Assembly: GCA_022844575.1 (NCBI GenBank)
Contig: JALHLL010000002.1
Coordinates: 8,346-33,557 of the forward strand
Source of the DNA: a bacterium
Lineage (GTDB): Bacteria > Bacteroidota > Ignavibacteria > Kapaibacteriales > UBA961
DNA: 25,212 bases
Reading direction: 5' to 3'
Part shown: positions 1 through 7,988 of the stretch, piece after piece
How positions within the stretch are numbered: position 1 is the stretch's first letter
Layout: each line of letters opens with the position of its first letter
Position numbers and translations under genes: made by a program
Notes under the pieces: generated by a model
Seen by the model: the letters and a program-made list of their open reading frames with translations, nothing else
Database searches by the model: none
What the model was told of the DNA's origin: nothing

Positions 1-145
1 CCATACCATATATAAAACTCCGCCGATCGAAAGTAAGAATGGTGACTTTTTTGTGTGGTAAGGATGATTTGATGGATACCCACATCCTTTTTTTTGCCGT
101 CTCATTCGGCAAATCTTCATCATCATAAAAGTTGGATATTTTCAT
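1..145 (-). CDS. Partial ORF downstream of the ECF sigma factor; possible anti-sigma or membrane partner
   Basis: The reading frame opens with ATG at 145 and runs without a stop off the left edge of the window, giving 48 residues beginning MKISNFYDDEDLPNE. Its ATG overlaps the TGA of the upstream sigma gene (ATGA), so the two are almost certainly translated together. The visible part is hydrophilic, with acidic then basic stretches, and ends just as it becomes mixed and hydrophobic (SFIYGM). A short cytoplasmic tail before a membrane segment is typical of genes that follow ECF sigma factors, so an anti-sigma factor is a reasonable guess. No family signature is visible and the function is inferred from position only. 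Confidence 0.6.
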   Translation of the reverse strand, partial: MKISNFYDDEDLPNETAKKRMWVSIKSSLPHKKVTILTFDRRSFIYGM

Positions 146-687
146 ATACTGTTTTCCTTTATTGAAATCCATCGTTTTCGTAAATAGTGTTTCGTGCGTG
201 TCAATATCGAACGACTGGTGCTTTCTTCAATTCCCAGAATATGTGCAATTTCAGTATGAGAATAGCCCTCTACTTCATACAGTATAAACACGGATTTTTT
301 TATAGCCGAAACTTCATCCAATAACTCCTTCATTGTCATTTCCCATATAAAGTCATCGGCATATATATCTTCTTGTTCATAATTTTCATCGGCAATGGAT
401 TCTAAGGGTAATAGAGGTATTTTTCTCATATCGCTTCTCATTTCGTTTACCGCCAAACGAAAAAGCCATGTCGAAAAACGTGATTTGCCCTCGAAACTTT
501 CAATTTTTGTGAATGCCTTTACAAAAGCTCTTTGTACCCAGTCTTCTATATCGTCATTATCGTGTTTATTAACAAACTGTTTCAGAAAACGGTATAAAGC
601 AGATACATTCCGCTCATACAATAATGCAAATGCCTTATTGCTGCCTCGTTTGGCTTGCTCTATTAACTGTGATTCATTGCCGTTCAT
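142..687 (-). CDS. RNA polymerase sigma factor, ECF (sigma-70 group IV) family
   Basis: The 181-residue protein has the two-domain build of ECF sigma factors. Region 2 spans about residues 10-80: it contains AFALLYERNVSALYRFLKQF, an acidic DIEDWVQRAFVKAFTKIESF segment and the FSTWLFRLAVNEMRSDMRK helix expected to bind the -10 element. A short linker follows, and region 4 spans about residues 118-172, with FILYEVEGYSHTEIAHILG as the helix-turn-helix that binds -35 DNA. Length is normal for the family. The ATG at 687 is the only sensible start. The gene overlaps the next one by four bases. Regulation is probably through that downstream partner. The signal sensed is not visible. Confidence 0.93.
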   Translation of the reverse strand: MNGNESQLIEQAKRGSNKAFALLYERNVSALYRFLKQFVNKHDNDDIEDWVQRAFVKAFTKIESFEGKSRFSTWLFRLAVNEMRSDMRKIPLLPLESIADENYEQEDIYADDFIWEMTMKELLDEVSAIKKSVFILYEVEGYSHTEIAHILGIEESTSRSILTRTKHYLRKRWISIKENSI

Positions 688-908
688 ATCTGTATTTGCT
701 TTTATTACACATTAGACGCAGGATATTGCTCAAACGCTGCAAAGGAAAATTAAGTACTTCTAAAATACGTTTGCAAGATTTGTCGTCTGTATCTCATCTT
801 TTCTATGGAACGCCTAAAGTCCAGTAATACCATCTTTATATGTAGTACATGAACCTCTGCCATTATCGGCAAAGGTAATTTTATTCATTTACGGGATTTT
901 ATTTATTT

Positions 909-2249
909 ATGGTAACACCTGAGCGCTATGTGCCGTCCTTCACTCATTCGGCTGGACTTAAAGCATTCCTGATTGCAGCTTTAACTTTGTTATTGCTCGT
1001 ACCTACTTTTTTCATAGCAAGTTTAATACAAGAACGTGATAGTTATCGAGCGGAAACTGTTTCCGAAGTAACAAGTAGCTGGGGCAATGAACAAACGATT
1101 GCCGGTCCGATACTTTCCGTACCTTATTATGATACGCTTGCCAAAACGGAACGATACCTGCATTTTTTGCCAAAAGACCTTGCCGTAAACGGTACAATAA
1201 ATCCCGAAAAACGTTATAGAGGCATATATGAAGCAATGGTGTATTCCACGAAAATTTCTTTGAAGGGAAATTTTAACGAATTGCTGAAAAAGGCACACAG
1301 TTTAGGTGTTACGGATGAATTTTTGCATTGGGACAGATCGGTGTTAACGCTCGGTATCAGTGATTTAAGGGGTATTGAAGAAAACGTAACATTTAATACC
1401 GATGATAGTAATTATTTATTTCAGCCGGGAATCGTTAATAATGTTCTGAAATCAGGAATTCACGCCCAATTCCCGCTCGACATCACAAAAATCGATAACT
1501 CACTCGCTTTTAATTTATCTCTTTCTTTAAAAGGTAGCCACTCGCTTAGTATTGTTCCTGTAGGAAGCGAAACTACCACACGTTTGGAAGCAGACTGGCC
1601 TCATCCGAAGTTTTCGGGTGCTTTCTTACCGGATGAAAGAGAAGTAACAACAAACGGTTTCACAGCTAAATGGAGAGTGCTTCAGTTAAATAGAAATTTC
1701 CCTCAATTTTGGAAAGATGATTCGCAAGATATTCACAGTTCGGCTTTTTCCGTTGAATTATTCCTTCCGGCCGACCAATATCAGCGCGCATCACGGATTA
1801 TTAAATATGCCATTTTAATTATCGGCATGACCTTTTTGGCTTTCTTTATTATTGAAATGGCACGCAAAATATATGTGCACCCTTTGCATTATGTACTTAT
1901 AGGAGCTGCCTTATCCTTGTTCTATGCACTGGAGCTTTCATTCAGCGAATATATGGGCTTTGATATCGCATACTTGATTGCCGCCCTCATGACCATAGGG
2001 CTGGTAGTATTATATGGCAACAGCATTATAAAGTCCGGCAAATTTGCACTTATAGTCGGTATGGTAATGTCCGTGCTATATACTTTTATTTATGTCATCG
2101 TTCGTATGGAAGAAGCATCCTTGCTTGCAGGCAGTTTGGGACTGTTTGTTTTATTGGCAATCATTATGTTCGTAACTCGTAAGATAAATTGGTCTGCAAA
2201 GTCAAAAAATCTATCCGAGTCAATACCTTTATCGGAGGACAATCCCTAA
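909..2249 (+). CDS. creD: Inner membrane protein CreD family
   Basis: The 446-residue protein matches the CreD family in length and layout (E. coli CreD is about 450 residues). It has one N-terminal membrane segment (about residues 17-42), a large extracytoplasmic domain (about 45-295) starting with RAETVSEVTSSWGNEQTIAG and GPILSVPYYD, and a C-terminal cluster of five or so membrane helices (about 298-430). The N-terminal segment SLIQERDSYRAETVSEV is characteristic. CreD is known from the CreBC regulon of enterobacteria and is tied to envelope integrity and beta-lactam or colicin tolerance; its biochemical role is unclear. No creB or creC lies in the window. The gene stands alone and is followed by a strong terminator. 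Confidence 0.93.
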   Translation: MVTPERYVPSFTHSAGLKAFLIAALTLLLLVPTFFIASLIQERDSYRAETVSEVTSSWGNEQTIAGPILSVPYYDTLAKTERYLHFLPKDLAVNGTINPEKRYRGIYEAMVYSTKISLKGNFNELLKKAHSLGVTDEFLHWDRSVLTLGISDLRGIEENVTFNTDDSNYLFQPGIVNNVLKSGIHAQFPLDITKIDNSLAFNLSLSLKGSHSLSIVPVGSETTTRLEADWPHPKFSGAFLPDEREVTTNGFTAKWRVLQLNRNFPQFWKDDSQDIHSSAFSVELFLPADQYQRASRIIKYAILIIGMTFLAFFIIEMARKIYVHPLHYVLIGAALSLFYALELSFSEYMGFDIAYLIAALMTIGLVVLYGNSIIKSGKFALIVGMVMSVLYTFIYVIVRMEEASLLAGSLGLFVLLAIIMFVTRKINWSAKSKNLSESIPLSEDNP

Positions 2250-2277
2250 TAGATAAAACGAATGTTTGTTGAATAGA

Positions 2278-2317
2278 AACACCCACATCGGCGTAACAAA
2301 TCCGGTGTGGGTGTTTT
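2278..2317 (+). terminator. Rho-independent terminator after creD
   Basis: The arms AACACCCACATCGG (2278-2291) and CCGGTGTGGGTGTT (2302-2315) form a 14-bp stem with one G-T wobble and a 10-base loop, followed by a run of T on the + strand. It begins 28 bases after the creD stop. Confidence 0.9.
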
Positions 2318-2400
2318 AGTATATACGAAGTGTCCGCAACAGTTACATTTGAGATATAAGTTGACTTACTTCCATCCTAACCATCACAACAAAGTATGAA

Positions 2401-2427
2401 GTTTTAGCATACAAATAGGTAATTTTG
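2401..2427 (+). promoter_or_regulatory. Putative Bacteroidota-type promoter of the HmuY-like gene
   Basis: TAATTTTG at 2420-2427 fits the Bacteroidota -7 element TAnnTTTG, about 30 bases before the start codon. At the -33 distance only a T-rich GTTTTAG occurs instead of a clean TTG. The call rests mainly on the -7 match and its position after the creD terminator. Confidence 0.4.
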
Positions 2428-2456
2428 AATATTATATTCACTTCAATAATTAACCC

Positions 2457-3131
2457 ATGAATAAATTCTTAACCTCGGTATCTCTTCTTTGTATGCTCTC
2501 TCTCGGTTTTAGCGGTTGCAAGGACGATGAAATCACCACAGCACCTGATAATACAAACAAAACTTTAGAGATAAAAACCGTCTTCGATTTGGAACCTAAT
2601 CTTACTGACGGATGGCTCTATTATTCTTTCGAGGGAGATAGCATTGTACCACCTTCAAAAGCTTCTACCGACCAGTGGGATATCAAGTTTCGAGCATTGG
2701 ATTTTGACCCTGCAAAACCGGAGACCTATAAGGTACTCATCAATACGTTCATCAATAAAGGATTTATCTTTCTCAATTCAGGTACAGTTAACCCGAATGG
2801 TAAAACCATGGGTGTTGTTATGGATAGCACATATACACAATTAACTACTGCGCCCGCCGATGTTTCCTTTAAGCAAGATGACACAACATATGCAGGCACA
2901 GCCCCTAAATGTATTATCACAAACCAGTTCTTAGCATATAGCGGCGCACCTAACCATACCGTAGCCCAAAAAGCAACAAATGTTTTAGTACTTAAAACCA
3001 AAAACGATGTGTATGTAAAAATGCAATTGTTAAGCATGTATAAAGGACATCCCGAAACACCGACGACAAAAGATGATGTCGGGTTTTATTCAATTGCTTA
3101 TACTAAAGGCGACGGCAAACGGTTAAAGTAA
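2457..3131 (+). CDS. HmuY-family lipoprotein (putative heme-binding)
   Basis: The 224-residue protein starts with a lipoprotein signal (MNKFLTSVSLLCMLSLGFSG then C21), so it should be lipid-anchored in the outer membrane or surface-exposed. The mature part follows the HmuY pattern: an early WLYYSFEGDS strand (about 53-62), QWDIKF (73-78), a long INTF segment, and a C-terminal VYVKMQLLSMY strand (185-195) followed by GFYSIAY (209-215). In Porphyromonas gingivalis HmuY takes heme from host proteins using two histidines. Here only H167 and H198 lie in the comparable C-terminal region, about the same distance apart, but I cannot confirm that they align. No TonB-dependent receptor is adjacent, unlike hmuYR loci, so the ligand is uncertain. 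It converges with the next gene, with six bases between the stops. Confidence 0.8.
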   Translation: MNKFLTSVSLLCMLSLGFSGCKDDEITTAPDNTNKTLEIKTVFDLEPNLTDGWLYYSFEGDSIVPPSKASTDQWDIKFRALDFDPAKPETYKVLINTFINKGFIFLNSGTVNPNGKTMGVVMDSTYTQLTTAPADVSFKQDDTTYAGTAPKCIITNQFLAYSGAPNHTVAQKATNVLVLKTKNDVYVKMQLLSMYKGHPETPTTKDDVGFYSIAYTKGDGKRLK

Positions 3132-3137
3132 TTTTTT

Positions 3138-4682
3138 TCATTGCATATTTTTATAGAAATATTTCGATTGTGTGGAATCAACCAATCTATAATTAGAAAA
3201 AAATTGTTTGAATGACAAATCCTGATTAAAATACGCTATGCAATCGAAACCTTGTTTTCCTTCGAAATAGAATTGTTTGTTTTTTTGCGATACCATGATT
3301 AGGTCCGGTTTTTCCTTTTGCAATGATTTAATAACCGAATAAAACATTTTTTTCTCCGTCTCTCCCATCGTCCTTAATGTATGATAAGGAAAAACGGCAT
3401 ACTGTTTCTTCGGCGTATCCTTATAAAAGTTATGAATAAACCATAAACACGTATAATTTCCTACCGGTGATGCCGTTGTGTAAAGCACAGACGGATACGT
3501 AGGTGGTACTTCTGTCGTAAGATTATAAACGGTTCCTTTATGCGCATATTTTTCTATAATTGTACATGTGCTCGGTATCAACTCCGAACTAAGCAGGTGT
3601 CCTTTCTGTGCTAAACGAACAGGTACGGAAATATAAAAGCATACAATAAGTATCAAACTTGCACTAAATACTAAAGGTACTATTTTATTTTTTATATGTT
3701 CCGAAAAGTATTTACCGGAAAAGAAGTACAACCCAATAAGCAATGATGCCTTACCGAATGATTCGGCAGGGATAATATGATAATCGTATCCCTGCCTTTG
3801 TATAATACCTATCAAAGCACAAATCCAAGCAGCTATCAACAATATCTCAGATATATATAATCTCAATTTGTAATAACGTGCTGCGAATATTAACGCCGTA
3901 GGCATAATCAGCCATTGCCATTTCGCTATACTTGCAGTTTCCGCGATATTTAATCGGGAATAGTTCATTGCGGCTAATTGCAATACTTCGCTAAATTCAG
4001 GAAAGAGTAAAAATGTGCTGACAATATAAAGAGCCAAAAAGCACAAAGCACTTATTGTCTCCTTAGTAAAGAAGGGCTTATTTACACTTGTTGATAAGAA
4101 TAATCTGTACATCTCCACCCCTACAACAACTAGACAATAATGCGGCTTTAGTGCAATCGCTATTCCAAGACAAATTCCTACATATATTCCATTATTGCCT
4201 TCAGATCTATTCTCAATTCTCCTTCTTATATTTAACATATAGGGTAAAAGTAAAAAACAAATCAATTGTTCCCTTTGTCCGTAGTTACTGAGAAAAGGAA
4301 ATACAAACAATACTGAAAAAGTCAATATTATTATTACGGGTATATATTCCTCATAAGATGAGCGATATTTATCACTCAAGTTCTTCCAGCAATAATACAA
4401 CAAAGATGCTATTATTCCAGTAAAATATACATACAACACTAACGGTTTCTCGGTCGGTAATAATTTCGACACAAAAGCAGGTATCGCACTTATGTACCAT
4501 ATCATAGGAAAATTCATATCAACAAAATCATCGTACGGTTTTGCACCGTTTATCAGATAATCTGCAAATGTATAGTGCACTGCAACGTCATGGTTTAACA
4601 TCACAATATGTTGTGTTATAAACAGACCGACTATTACACTTAATATGCCTGTCCATAAAACTACAATTTTCTCTCTGTTCAT
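3138..4682 (-). CDS. Multi-pass membrane protein, GT-C type glycosyltransferase-like
   Basis: The protein of about 514 residues has around ten hydrophobic segments and a soluble C-terminal part of about 140 residues. The first extracytoplasmic loop carries LNHDVAVHYTFADYLINGAK then PYDDFVDMNFP. Acidic residues in this loop, before a second membrane helix, are the hallmark of GT-C glycosyltransferases (RgtA/B or PMT-like), which use polyprenyl-phosphate sugars outside the membrane. The acceptor cannot be told from sequence. I chose the ATG at 4682 (MNREKIVV); a TTG at 4703 would add seven residues (MKLKKSN). No partner gene is adjacent on this strand, and the gene diverges from the flavin reductase-like gene across 189 bases. 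General family call fairly sure, specificity unknown. Confidence 0.7.
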   Translation of the reverse strand: MNREKIVVLWTGILSVIVGLFITQHIVMLNHDVAVHYTFADYLINGAKPYDDFVDMNFPMIWYISAIPAFVSKLLPTEKPLVLYVYFTGIIASLLYYCWKNLSDKYRSSYEEYIPVIIILTFSVLFVFPFLSNYGQREQLICFLLLPYMLNIRRRIENRSEGNNGIYVGICLGIAIALKPHYCLVVVGVEMYRLFLSTSVNKPFFTKETISALCFLALYIVSTFLLFPEFSEVLQLAAMNYSRLNIAETASIAKWQWLIMPTALIFAARYYKLRLYISEILLIAAWICALIGIIQRQGYDYHIIPAESFGKASLLIGLYFFSGKYFSEHIKNKIVPLVFSASLILIVCFYISVPVRLAQKGHLLSSELIPSTCTIIEKYAHKGTVYNLTTEVPPTYPSVLYTTASPVGNYTCLWFIHNFYKDTPKKQYAVFPYHTLRTMGETEKKMFYSVIKSLQKEKPDLIMVSQKNKQFYFEGKQGFDCIAYFNQDLSFKQFFSNYRLVDSTQSKYFYKNMQ

Positions 4683-4871
4683 ATTAGATTTTTTAAGTTT
4701 CAAAGCACCCTACTCTTCCTGTAAAACATCTCTTACACAATATAATACATAGCTACATATTGCGTGTGTCGGAAACAGAGTACAGACTTTAGATATTAGT
4801 GTAATTAGTTTGTTTTTTTCGTAGTTTATCACGATACTTGTACCTTATTTAGATCTGTTTAACTACACACC

Positions 4872-5804
4872 ATGCGAACAATCAAACCTTTTGACTTAGA
4901 ACATAGAGAAAGACATCAGCTTTTATTAAGCGGTGTTGCTCCCCGTCCCATAGCATTAGTGACAACACAAAGTAAAAACGGTACCGTTAATGTATCGCCT
5001 TTCAGCTTCTTTAATGCTTATTCTTCAAAACCGCCCATTGTAGCAATAGGTCCTGCGATAAGTTCCATATCGGGCAAGGCAAAGGATACGTTAACGAATA
5101 TTCTCGAAACGGGTGAATGCACAATCAGTACGGTAACATATGCCATGACGGAGCAAATATCACTCGCCTCATGCGAATACGATGCCGAGATAAGTGAGTT
5201 TGAAAAAGCAGGACTTCATAAGCGCGAAAGCTCATTAGTTCAACCGCCTTTTGTCGCCGAATCGCCTTATGCCATGGAATGTACCTTACATAAATATATA
5301 CCTCTTTTTGAGGAAGAGGGAGGTAATGGCAGAATATTATTATTGGAAGTGAAATTGTTCCATGTATCTGAATCCGTTTTTACGGATGATAAAGTTGATC
5401 CGAGAAAAATGGATCTTACAGCCCGCATGGGGTATGATTGGTATTGTCGTGCACATGGTGATGCTTTGTTTCAGGTAGAAAAACCACGTTGGAACGGTAT
5501 AGGTATCGATTCCTTGCCGGAGAACATCAGAACAAGCCCTTTTCTTACAGGCGCAGATTTAGCAAAATTGGGTTCAATGAAAACATTACCGGAGTTGGAT
5601 ACGGCTTTCCCACAATTTCCCGACGTTATACACGCTGACTCCGTTGATATTGAATTGGCTTCGGGAAATGCTTGGGCTGCATTGTATGCTACAATTCATA
5701 CTCACAATCGATCGGAAAAAACAATTAGCCGAATCGGTCAAGAATTTTTACATCATAATGATGCCGAAACAGCTTATCAAGTCTTGATGATGAATCGCCG
5801 TTAA
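4872..5804 (+). CDS. Flavin reductase-like (DIM6/NTAB) FMN-binding protein
   Basis: The 310-residue protein starts with a flavin reductase-like split barrel over about residues 5-190. Diagnostic parts are SGVAPRPIALVTTQSKNGTV and VNVSPFSFFNAYSSKPPIVA, then KDTLTNILETGECTISTV, which binds the FMN phosphate and isoalloxazine in this fold. Family members are cytoplasmic NAD(P)H-flavin oxidoreductases or FMN-dependent enzymes. A C-terminal extension of about 100 residues (from about NIRTSPFLTGADLAKLGSMK) makes it longer than the usual 190-220. Flavoproteins with such tails exist, but I cannot assign the tail a role. The gene is a single unit, divergent from the preceding gene and closed by a bidirectional terminator. 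Confidence 0.82.
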   Translation: MRTIKPFDLEHRERHQLLLSGVAPRPIALVTTQSKNGTVNVSPFSFFNAYSSKPPIVAIGPAISSISGKAKDTLTNILETGECTISTVTYAMTEQISLASCEYDAEISEFEKAGLHKRESSLVQPPFVAESPYAMECTLHKYIPLFEEEGGNGRILLLEVKLFHVSESVFTDDKVDPRKMDLTARMGYDWYCRAHGDALFQVEKPRWNGIGIDSLPENIRTSPFLTGADLAKLGSMKTLPELDTAFPQFPDVIHADSVDIELASGNAWAALYATIHTHNRSEKTISRIGQEFLHHNDAETAYQVLMMNRR

Positions 5805-5822
5805 ACATATAATATAAAACCA

Positions 5823-5857
5823 AAAGGCAGTAAGATGATTATGGTCATACTGCCTTT
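5823..5857. terminator. Bidirectional terminator between convergent genes
   Basis: AAAGGCAGTA (5823-5832) pairs perfectly with TACTGCCTTT (5848-5857) around a 15-base loop. On the minus strand the hairpin is followed by TTTTGGTTTTAT, a good tail for the lipoprotein gene. On the plus strand the tail is weaker. The hairpin sits between the convergent stops at 5804 and 5883. Confidence 0.75.
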
Positions 5858-5882
5858 ACACTCTTTATGGTCTCCTTATTGC

Positions 5883-6359
5883 TTAATTGAATTTAAGCGA
5901 AAATTTTCCCTCTGTAGCATTTCTTGTACCCGATGCACCCGTGCTTGTTACGGGAGAAAGTGAAAGGGTAAATGTTCCTTCCGCTTCCGAAGCACTCAAT
6001 TTGGTAAAAATTACTTTACCTGTTCCCATACCAAGTCCTGAAGTCCATACCTTTGTGCCTTCGCTCATTTGGCCCATGTTAGGGTTGATCACTGTACCAC
6101 CTATATCATAAGTACCCGTTTGGGTTGCCATAATATTAAAATGTATCCGACGTACATTGCCGTCCTGTCCGGCAAAGGAGACCAGACCATTCGAGTTCTT
6201 TGCTCCGTTTATGCTCGCCATCCAGTCCGAACCATCTACTTTTGCACTCATTGTGGAAGAACCACTACCATTCGTACTTGTCGAGTCGTCATTAGAACAT
6301 GATGCTAAGGTAAGGGCTGCGCTAAACAAAAAGTATATGATGTAACGAGAGATATTCAT
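5883..6359 (-). CDS. DUF6252-like lipoprotein
   Basis: The 158-residue protein has a lipoprotein signal (FLFSAALTLAS then C21), a Ser/Thr/Asn-rich linker (NDDSTSTNGSGSS), then a small beta-rich domain starting MSAKVDGSDWMASINGA and ending GKVIFTKLSASEAEGTFTLS plus TEGKFSLKFN. This is the pattern of the DUF6252 lipoproteins common in Bacteroidota (MxAKVDGxxW at the start, a GTY strand, then GxxxITKLD and EGxF near the end). Function is unknown; it is presumably at the cell surface or outer membrane. An unusually good AAGGAG ribosome site precedes the ATG. A decayed duplicate lies at 7541-7872 in the same orientation. Family call is by recognition, not by search. Confidence 0.72.
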   Translation of the reverse strand: MNISRYIIYFLFSAALTLASCSNDDSTSTNGSGSSTMSAKVDGSDWMASINGAKNSNGLVSFAGQDGNVRRIHFNIMATQTGTYDIGGTVINPNMGQMSEGTKVWTSGLGMGTGKVIFTKLSASEAEGTFTLSLSPVTSTGASGTRNATEGKFSLKFN

Positions 6360-6461
6360 AATTATCTCCTTATTATGTATGAAAAAATGTTTATCGTAAC
6401 AAAGGCAAATCTGCCAAAGTTCCGGTAAAAGAAAAATCGAAAATCCGCCACATTCTTACTG
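6300..6461 (-). repeat. Direct repeat, copy A: 5' gene end plus upstream region
   Basis: The stretch covering the signal-peptide codons and about 100 bases upstream of the DUF6252-like gene recurs at 7804-7975 in the same orientation. The non-coding part is nearly identical; for example GGCAAATCTGCCAAAGTTCC occurs in both copies. Similarity ends abruptly after CATTCTTACTG (copy A) or TATTCTTACTG (copy B). The rest of the gap, to 6755, holds no gene or structure that I recognise. Confidence 0.85.
6366..6371 (-). promoter_or_regulatory. Strong Shine-Dalgarno site of the DUF6252-like gene
   Basis: On the minus strand AAGGAG sits six bases before the ATG at 6359. Such a complete site is rare in this window. 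It is unchanged in the duplicate upstream of the pseudogene (minus strand, just above 7872). Confidence 0.65.
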
Positions 6462-6755
6462 ATTAAGTACTAGAGTAAATACTGCTTCTTGTTTTAGTGT
6501 TAGAGGTACGTGATTTTCGGCGAAGTTCTATCTTTGCGGAAAGGAAGTAACGATAGTAATTATGAAGTATATTGTTCTGTGTACATAATATTACATCAAT
6601 CATGTTTGTATCACAAAAAAACTTGATACAACAGCACGTAACAATATCACCGCCTCACAGTAAGGAGATAAAATTACATATCCACTTTCTATTCATTCTG
6701 AAGTGTTCACTTAATGAATATGTCAATATACATCAGTTCATTAAGCCGCTACAAA

Positions 6756-7442
6756 CTAATTTTTCTTAATAAGTATAAGTTGCTGTTCACTAAAATACGT
6801 AACCGCTTTATTGTTTTTTTTGTATGTCAAAGTATTTTTTTCAACGGACTTACAAAACATAACACCTTCTGCAAAGTAAGTTTCTCTCGTACTTTTAAAA
6901 ACGGAGATTTCATCAACAATGGGAGGTTTTTCGCCTTTCATAACAATTGTATTAAATGAACCGGCAGGTATCACAATCGGTACATCAAGATCAGAAATCA
7001 CCATAGGAAATGCCGTATTGTTTACAACTGTACCTTGTTGTATAGGCGATTTCAGCAGTTCTAAATATTCGGTTTTTCCCCCGCTTACATTGGAGTAAAC
7101 AGAATATATTGTACCCTCTTTTATTTGTAAACATAGTGTATCTATCCTCTTAGGGTCATTTTGTATGCGAGAAATCGCTAAGCGTAAACATGACCCAAAA
7201 ATCGGATGAAGGTAGTTACGATTAAGTATCCGATAGATAGCCGTGTCTCTATTTTCAGTTTTTGTTATACCATTCGTATCTATTCGTGAATTCTGAATGG
7301 ATGTCCAATACTCTGTGCCTTCTTCACCGCTAAACATATAATCCATAATATTACGTGACGCTTTAGATCGTGTATTTGTTACATTATCGTCTCCGCAACC
7401 CAACACACAAACAGTTAAGAAAATCGAAAGTACACTTTTCAT
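6756..7442 (-). CDS. Putative lipoprotein of unknown function
   Basis: From the ATG at 7442 the 228-residue product begins MKSVLSIFLTVCVLG then C16, a short classic lipoprotein signal followed by GDDNVTNTRSK, so export and lipid anchoring are likely. An in-frame ATG upstream (7487) would put 15 residues in front of the signal, which is less plausible. The mature part is beta-rich with no motif that I can name: SGEEGTEYWTSIQNS, a middle RIDTLCLQIKEGTIYSVYSN, and a C-terminal VEKNTLTYKKNNKAVTYFSE. It lies between the intact and decayed copies of the DUF6252-like gene, on the same strand, but does not resemble them. Function unknown. Confidence 0.7.
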   Translation of the reverse strand: MKSVLSIFLTVCVLGCGDDNVTNTRSKASRNIMDYMFSGEEGTEYWTSIQNSRIDTNGITKTENRDTAIYRILNRNYLHPIFGSCLRLAISRIQNDPKRIDTLCLQIKEGTIYSVYSNVSGGKTEYLELLKSPIQQGTVVNNTAFPMVISDLDVPIVIPAGSFNTIVMKGEKPPIVDEISVFKSTRETYFAEGVMFCKSVEKNTLTYKKNNKAVTYFSEQQLILIKKN

Positions 7443-7540
7443 AATTATATACATTTTTATTGAAGTATAAAAGTTATAAGGTTTCAAGTTTTGATACTGT
7501 AACTCATTTCATAGTCCGATTGTACATTCTGTCGGTATTT

Positions 7541-7872
7541 GTTGAAAAGTTCAAATCGAAAATTACTCAGAATTTCTGTTCTGGGGGTTTGTTATTATCC
7601 TCACTTCAGAACTGATTTGTTCACTATATTTACCTATTACATACGTCCAGATATTATTGAACATGACAAAGCAGAGTAGTTCTATACTCCCAATATATAA
7701 ACAACGCCCTTCTATCACATTGTTTATGCTAACTGTCAACATCGAACCATCTATTTTTGCACTCATTATGAAAGAGCCACTACCATTTACACTTGTCGAG
7801 TAGTCATTAGTACACGATGCTAAGACAAGCACAAAGCTAAACAAAAAGTAAACAATAACGAGAGGTATTCAT
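7541..7872 (-). pseudogene. Decayed duplicate of the DUF6252-like lipoprotein gene
   Basis: The start region ATGAATACCTCTCGTTA matches the intact gene (ATGAATATCTCTCGTTA), but two bases are missing in the signal-peptide codons, so the frame meets TAG after eleven residues. A shifted frame (7563-7844, 93 residues) still reads LASCTNDYSTSVNGSGS and MSAKIDGS, clearly akin to LASCSNDDSTSTNGSGS and MSAKVDGS in the intact copy. The tryptophan after KVDG is gone, about half of the domain is missing, and the remnant of the final AATTTTCGnTT segment lies beyond the remnant's stop, near 7545-7565. Its upstream region and ribosome site remain well conserved. It is almost certainly non-functional as a lipoprotein. 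Confidence 0.85.
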
Positions 7873-7975
7873 AATTATCTCCTTATTATGTATGAAAAAA
7901 ATTGTTTATCGTACAAAGGCAAATCTGCCAAAGTTCCGATAAAAGAAAAATCGAAAATTTGTCATATTCTTACTG
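7804..7975 (-). repeat. Direct repeat, copy B: upstream region of the pseudogene
   Basis: This is the partner of the repeat at 6300-6461. The non-coding part differs by only a few substitutions and small indels, so the duplication is fairly recent or the region is under selection. It abuts the divergently oriented gene starting at 7989, whose upstream region it therefore also forms. Confidence 0.85.
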
Positions 7976-7988
7976 TTGTGCTTATACA

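Noticed and set aside
6572..6959. Short plus-strand ORFs between and within the lipoprotein genes
   Set aside because: They overlap the intergenic region or lie antisense to the lipoprotein gene at 6756-7442, and show no signal, motif or ribosome site.
7902..7988. Upstream extension of the helical-repeat gene frame (29 extra codons)
   Set aside because: These codons mostly lie in the duplicated non-coding segment that also precedes the lipoprotein gene at 6359, and the sequence does not look like a folded extension. The ATG at 7989 is preferred.
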